In this document: in pieces, positions 19,101 to 23,396 of the stretch
Numbering within the stretch: position 1 is the stretch's first letter
How the letters are laid out: the number at the start of each line of letters is the position of its first letter
DNA from: Klebsormidium nitens
Taxonomy: Eukaryota > Streptophyta > Klebsormidiophyceae > Klebsormidiales > Klebsormidiaceae
Length of the DNA stretch: 23,396 nt
Direction: 5' to 3'
Assembly: GCA_000708835.1 (NCBI GenBank)
Contig: DF237874.1
Location: 1-23,396 of the forward strand
Notes under the pieces: model-generated
Databases searched by the model: none
Told to the model about the DNA's origin: nothing
The model's input: the letters and a program-made list of their open reading frames with translations, nothing else
Made by a program: the position numbers and the translations under genes

Positions 19101-22100
19101 CAGACGGCGGCGTGCGCCTGCTGGTCAAGGGCGCCGACTCGGCGATGGTGCCGCTGCTGGGCCAGCTGTACACCAGCAAGGGGCCCGTGCACAGCCGGCG
19201 ACCCTCCTGGGACGGCAAGCAGGTGCGCGCAGCGGCCAGCCGCCGCTAGAGCAAAGAGAATCTACTTAGAGGCCTCCCTTGCTAATTGCTGCTCTTTGAG
19301 AGGAAGGTGCGGACGACATCAAGCTGCTGACATTCTCGAGTCTCTGTCGACACTTACACGCCGACCCGGATTCCCTTAACGTGAACTTCCGTCATGCTGT
19401 CTGCGTCCCCGTGTTCTGGACAGGACCATCACAGCTGCGTCCGGAAGCCAACTTTTCGTGTTGCAGTTGCCTCTTCCTCCTTCTGGCGGCCACCGGCGGC
19501 GGTCCAGCCGCGAGGGCGACATTGCGTCGTCGTTGCTGACGGCCACGCAGGCGCACCTGGACCAGTACGCGCGTGAGGGCCTGCGCACCCTCGTGCTCGC
19601 GCACCGCGCTATGCCGCCCGAGGAAGTCGCCGCCTGGGCCGACAAGTACCGCGCCGCCGCGACCGCCATGGTGGGGCGGGCGGCCGCGCTGGCGGCGCTG
19701 GCGGCGGAGACGGAGACGGGACTGACGCTGCTGGGGGCGACGGGCATCGAGGACAAGCTGCAGGACGGCGTCCCCGCCACGATCGCGCTACTGCGGCGCG
19801 CGGGGCTCAAGGTGTGGGTGCTCACGGGCGACAAGCAGGAGACGGCCGTCAGCATCGCCTTCAGCTGCCAGCTGCTGACGGACGAGATGACGCCGCTCGT
19901 CATCTGCGACGCCGCCTCCAAGGATGCCTGCGCTGCTGCGCTCGCCAGCGCCACCGCGCAGTATCTCGGGGGGAGCGGTGGAGGCGTGGCCAAAGGAGCG
20001 CGGGCACGGCGGAAAAGCGGCGACGGGGGGGGCCAGTACCGGGCGGTGGAGGGAGACCGCGTGGCGCGGCTGCAGCAGTCGAGCAGCAGCAGCGGGGCAG
20101 GAGTGAGCGCCAGCGAGCGCGTGCAGCGGTGGGGCGGCGCGGGCGGGGCAACCAACGGAGAGGCGGAGGCGGCGGGGCCGAGCCCGCGACAGCTGGCGCT
20201 GGTGATTGACGGGCAGTCGCTGCAGTACGCTCTCAGCGAGGAGCTGGAAGACCAGGTGGGGCACGCAGAGCAGCGAGAGGGCAGGGTGACCACGATGCAC
20301 AGGGGGATAAGCAAGGCTGATGGCGGAGCTTGATAGGAGCCTAGGGTGTGCAAAGGACACAGGTGCCAAGCGGCGCCTCCGAAGTCAATCTTCTTATTTG
20401 GTTTTCACTAGCAAGCCAGTAAAGATCGAATGGACATGCTGTGTAGTTCCCTGCCTTTCGCTGACGGCCCTTCTTTCTGGTGCAGCTCTTTGCCATCGCC
20501 CGCGCGTGCCGGGCGGTGGTGTGTTGTCGGGTTGCCCCGCTGCAGAAGGCGGGGGTGGTGGCGCTCATCAAAAGAAAGGCCAAAGAGATGACCCTCGCCA
20601 TCGGAGACGGTGAGCACCGCGCGGCCCCGCAGTACCCAGCCGCACGAAGCAGAAACGTTGCGTCTTGGCGCTCTTTTCTCGCTCTCCCACCTCGAAACGA
20701 CCCGCTCGAGCATCTCCAGGTCGACCTTTTGGGCTACTCTGCAAACACTCCTCGCCTCTCTTTGCGTGTTCTGAAAAGGAAAGGGATTGAAGACAGGGAA
20801 AGGCATCGAAAGGCTTTCGGCTCCGGTCGCTGTCCGCTGTGACGCGCCGTGCTGAGCGGGCGTGGTGGCTGTGTGTGCGTGCAGGCGCGAACGACGTGTC
20901 GATGATCCAGATGGCGGACATCGGGGTGGGCATCAGCGGGCAGGAGGGGCGGCAGGCCGTCATGGCGTCCGACTTTGCGATCGCGCAATTCCGCTTCCTG
21001 GGGCGGCTGCTGCTGGTGCACGGCCACTGGTGCTACCAGCGGCTGGGGTACATGGTGCTGTACAACTTCTATAAGAACGCCATCTTCGTGCTGCTCCTCT
21101 TCTGGTTCATCTTCTTCACGCAGTGGAGCAGCATCTCCGCGCTCTCCAGCTGGAACCTCGTCTTCTTCTCGCTGCTCTACACCAGCCTGCCCACCATCGC
21201 CGTCGCTTCGCTCGACCAGGACGTCAGCGCCGCCACGCTGCTGCACTACCCGCACCTCTACGCCATCGGCCAGGATGACGTCACCTACAACCGCACCATG
21301 TTCTGGGTCACCATGGCGGACACGACATGGCAGTCGCTGGTGCTCTTCTTCGCGCCCTACTTCACGTTCGCGGCCGGCAGCCCCGCCACGCTGTGGGAGG
21401 TGGGCAACCTGTGGTGCCTGCTCGTCACGCTGACGGTCACGCTGCACCTGGCCATGGACGTGTACCACTGGACGTACGTGCACCACGCCGTCGTCTGGCT
21501 CTCGCTGCTCATCACCGTCGTCACCATGCTCATCCTGGACGCCTTCCCCGCCTCCCAGCAGTACTGGTGAGCCCCCGCGCCTTGCCACAGCTGACCCCTC
21601 ATGGCTGCAGTCGTAGACGCACTGCCGAAGAGGTACGCGGATCGAGTACTTTCCTACAGCCAGATGTTAGGCCGCTTTCGGCAGCAGGGGCGTCAGAGGG
21701 TTGCGCGGATACGGAGCCGGCCCGGATATTTGTTGATGGGCGACACGAGTGAAATAGTCGCGTCGAGCTCTGTGATTTTGCGAGCGAGGATGGCACGTTC
21801 GTGCCTGCACTCTTGCTTGGGGCGTAGCCTGGGCAGGGCGGGGGGGGGTGGAGCGCAGGGCGGCTGAGCGTGGTGCGTGGTGCTTGGTGCGTGCAGGGTG
21901 ATGTACCACGCGTGGGGGGACGCGCGGTACTGGCTCAACGTGCTGCTGGTGCCCCTCGTGTGCGTGCTGCCGCGCTACCTCGTCAAAGTGGGCCGCCAGT
22001 GGTACTTCCCCACCGCTGTGCATGTGGCGCGAGCCAAACAGCTGGCGCACCAAGGAGGGGGGTTCAGCCTCGTGGGGGGGGCGACCCAGCTGGCAGGGAC

Positions 22101-22200
22101 GCCGAGGATGCCGGGGCAGGGAAGCGGGAGTCACGAAGGACGACAAAAGGGAGAGGAGTTGAAAGATGTGGCAGAACTGCATCCAAACGGTGTACCTTGA
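16131..22200 (+). CDS. P4-ATPase phospholipid-transporting flippase, ALA1-like, 8 exons
   Basis: Exons 16131-16403, 16760-17876, 18117-18543, 19033-19222, 19467-20255, 20486-20609, 20885-21566 and 21897-22200 give 1301 aa; every junction is GT-AG and in phase. It moves phospholipids to the cytosolic leaflet of plasma or endomembranes, with a CDC50/ALIS beta subunit in known members. Features in order: [20 protein letters not shown] entry motif; M1/M2 ([25 protein letters not shown]); A domain with DGET (195-198); M4 PISLYIS (about 360); P-domain DKTGTLT with phosphorylated D413; N-domain [18 protein letters not shown] and [13 protein letters not shown] (D791); DGAND split across exons 6 and 7 (about 973-977); then six C-terminal membrane segments ending in [16 protein letters not shown]. 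It is longer than Arabidopsis ALA1 (about 1158 aa). The extra length includes a Ser/Gly-rich linker before the VIDG strand (19960-20190), an Ala/Pro segment at the exon 2/3 junction and a Gly-rich C-terminus. It is divergent from DRG2. Confidence 0.95.
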
Positions 22201-23396
22201 GGAAACTGCCTCCGGCCCTTTCTTGATCAAGTTTTGTAAATGAACTTCTATATGTGGGATTGCTAAGCGCTTCTTGGCGCCTACCTCCCTAGAATTGGGC
22301 TTCGCCTCGTCCGGTCAAAGCAAGAACATAATTTGGTCGAGGCTAGGGTTGACCGCACTTGTCACTAACTATCAAACTCAAAAGTGCGGCCGCCACTGTT
22401 ATAAAGTGCAGTTTGTGCATCATCATTCATGTTGCCTGGGTGTCCTTACAGAATCAATTGCACGTGCGCGCTGGGGCATGTGCATGGCTGTCGGATGACT
22501 CCGGGACTGAGGCGCCTCAGCACTGAGATCGGATGATCAGTATAATTGAATGATAGCTTAGTCGCTCCGAATATCATCTTAAATGATCATTATGTATATG
22601 ATCATTAATCTAACATACAAGAAATGATGCTTGTTACATGTGCCATGGCCTGAGTCACGTGACCACGTCATGTAATCCACCGATCGTCTGCGAGTTGTAC
22701 CATACTATAATTCTACTATTACACATGAGACCGATACTATGATCCGAGGTACGTGATACGTACGACGCTTCGATCGATCATATGGCCGATCGCTGGTTGT
22801 ACTCAAGAGTACATATATACGTGTATATTTAAATTGCGCGCGCATGATTCTAGAGCTGTCGATAGGACTTACGACTATTGAGACTCTCGCGTTTGACTCT
22901 GCTCGGAGCGTGAAACCCCTGCCAGTTTCACTCCGATTTCAAATTTTGCCTGCGCCCAAGTTTATGCCATTCGTTACATGACGTGTGTATGTACATGTGT
23001 ATCGTGTCGGTACCTTTTTCCCCTTCAGTGAAAGATCCCCAAAGCTATGAAGTACGGGGCAGGGGTTTTTTAACGGTCGGCATGGTGCACAGTGTAACAT
23101 GATACACTGCAATTGCTTCTGCGCCTCTCTGCGGTCTACATCCCTACCAAGATCGGATTGTTGCCCGCTTATTAGTGCGAATCCTAGTTCCAACAGATTG
23201 CCCGGAGGCGACAAGTAGCTAGCGGAGTCACGGTTGCTTTGACTAGCACGCCACTGGCAAGTTTAGTTGTAATCCGGTAAGCTGTTGTTAGACTAGGTTC
23301 GGTGACTAATTCAGTGTACGCACTTTGATTTGGTTAGGTAGCTAGACGTTCAAGACCCAAACAATTCCCATGTATGCCATGGAAGCCTATGGCCCA
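22201..23396. other. 3' flank and intergenic region, palindrome-rich
   Basis: A TGTAA word lies 35 nt after the flippase stop (22235-22239) and could contribute to 3' end formation, but this is weak. Between about 22.5 and 22.9 kb the DNA is dense in GATC, GTAC, CATG and TATA words (for example TGATCA, CGATCGATCA, CGTACG, GCGCGCGC). No protein frame, RNA gene or transposon end was recognised up to the window end. Confidence 0.45.

Noticed and set aside
19376-20353. Long minus-strand open frame (325 codons) opposite the flippase
   Set aside because: It is a shadow of the G/C-biased coding strand. It is Ser/Pro/Ala-rich, has no domain, and overlaps exons with clear P4-ATPase motifs.
20734-21588. 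Minus-strand open frame (284 codons) opposite the flippase membrane region
   Set aside because: It mirrors exon 7. The composition (E, Q, H, R repeats) is typical of antisense reading of GC-rich codons.

Overview
This is nuclear DNA from a eukaryote of the green lineage. The genes carry many short GT-AG introns, exons are strongly G/C-biased at third codon positions, and the noncoding DNA between them is more A/T-rich. Three proteins look plant-like rather than animal or fungal: a POLTERGEIST-type protein phosphatase 2C, a DRG2 GTPase with the plant-type basic C-terminal tail, and an ALA1-type P4-ATPase. A streptophyte alga (Klebsormidium-like) is my best guess. That assignment is inferred from protein resemblance and was not tested by any search.

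Layout from left to right. Positions 1-1000 hold a foldback-prone stretch, a run of three perfect hairpins, a decayed tRNA-Leu copy and an intact intron-containing tRNA-Leu(CAG). Positions 1880-2230 (minus) hold an orphan exon resembling the C-terminal part of a class I methyltransferase. Positions 2361-3986 (minus) encode a probable mitochondrial J-domain co-chaperone in about six exons. Positions 6012-9096 (plus) encode a POL/PLL-like PP2C in five exons (696 aa). Positions 10816-14454 (minus) encode DRG2 in ten exons (399 aa). Positions 14813-15255 look like a short non-autonomous hAT-like DNA transposon. Positions 16131-22200 (plus) encode a P4-ATPase phospholipid flippase in eight exons (1301 aa). 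Long noncoding stretches separate the genes. Those at about 9.6-10.7 kb and 22.5-22.9 kb are unusually rich in short palindromic words.

The protein genes form two divergent pairs: J-protein/PP2C and DRG2/flippase. PP2C and DRG2 converge on the 9.1-10.8 kb spacer. Nothing suggests that the four genes form one pathway. They look like ordinary housekeeping or signalling genes, covering mitochondrial protein folding, membrane-associated dephosphorylation, translation-linked GTPase function and lipid asymmetry. Gene models were built by hand: each junction was placed at a GT-AG pair, the reading phase was checked across it, and the translation was compared with remembered family features. DRG2, PP2C and the flippase close in frame throughout. 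The J-protein has one uncertain junction.

I found no convincing new multi-gene system. The items most worth a second look are the hAT-like element between DRG2 and the flippase, the tRNA-Leu pair with its hairpin cluster, the orphan methyltransferase exon and the large Gly/Ser insert in the flippase.
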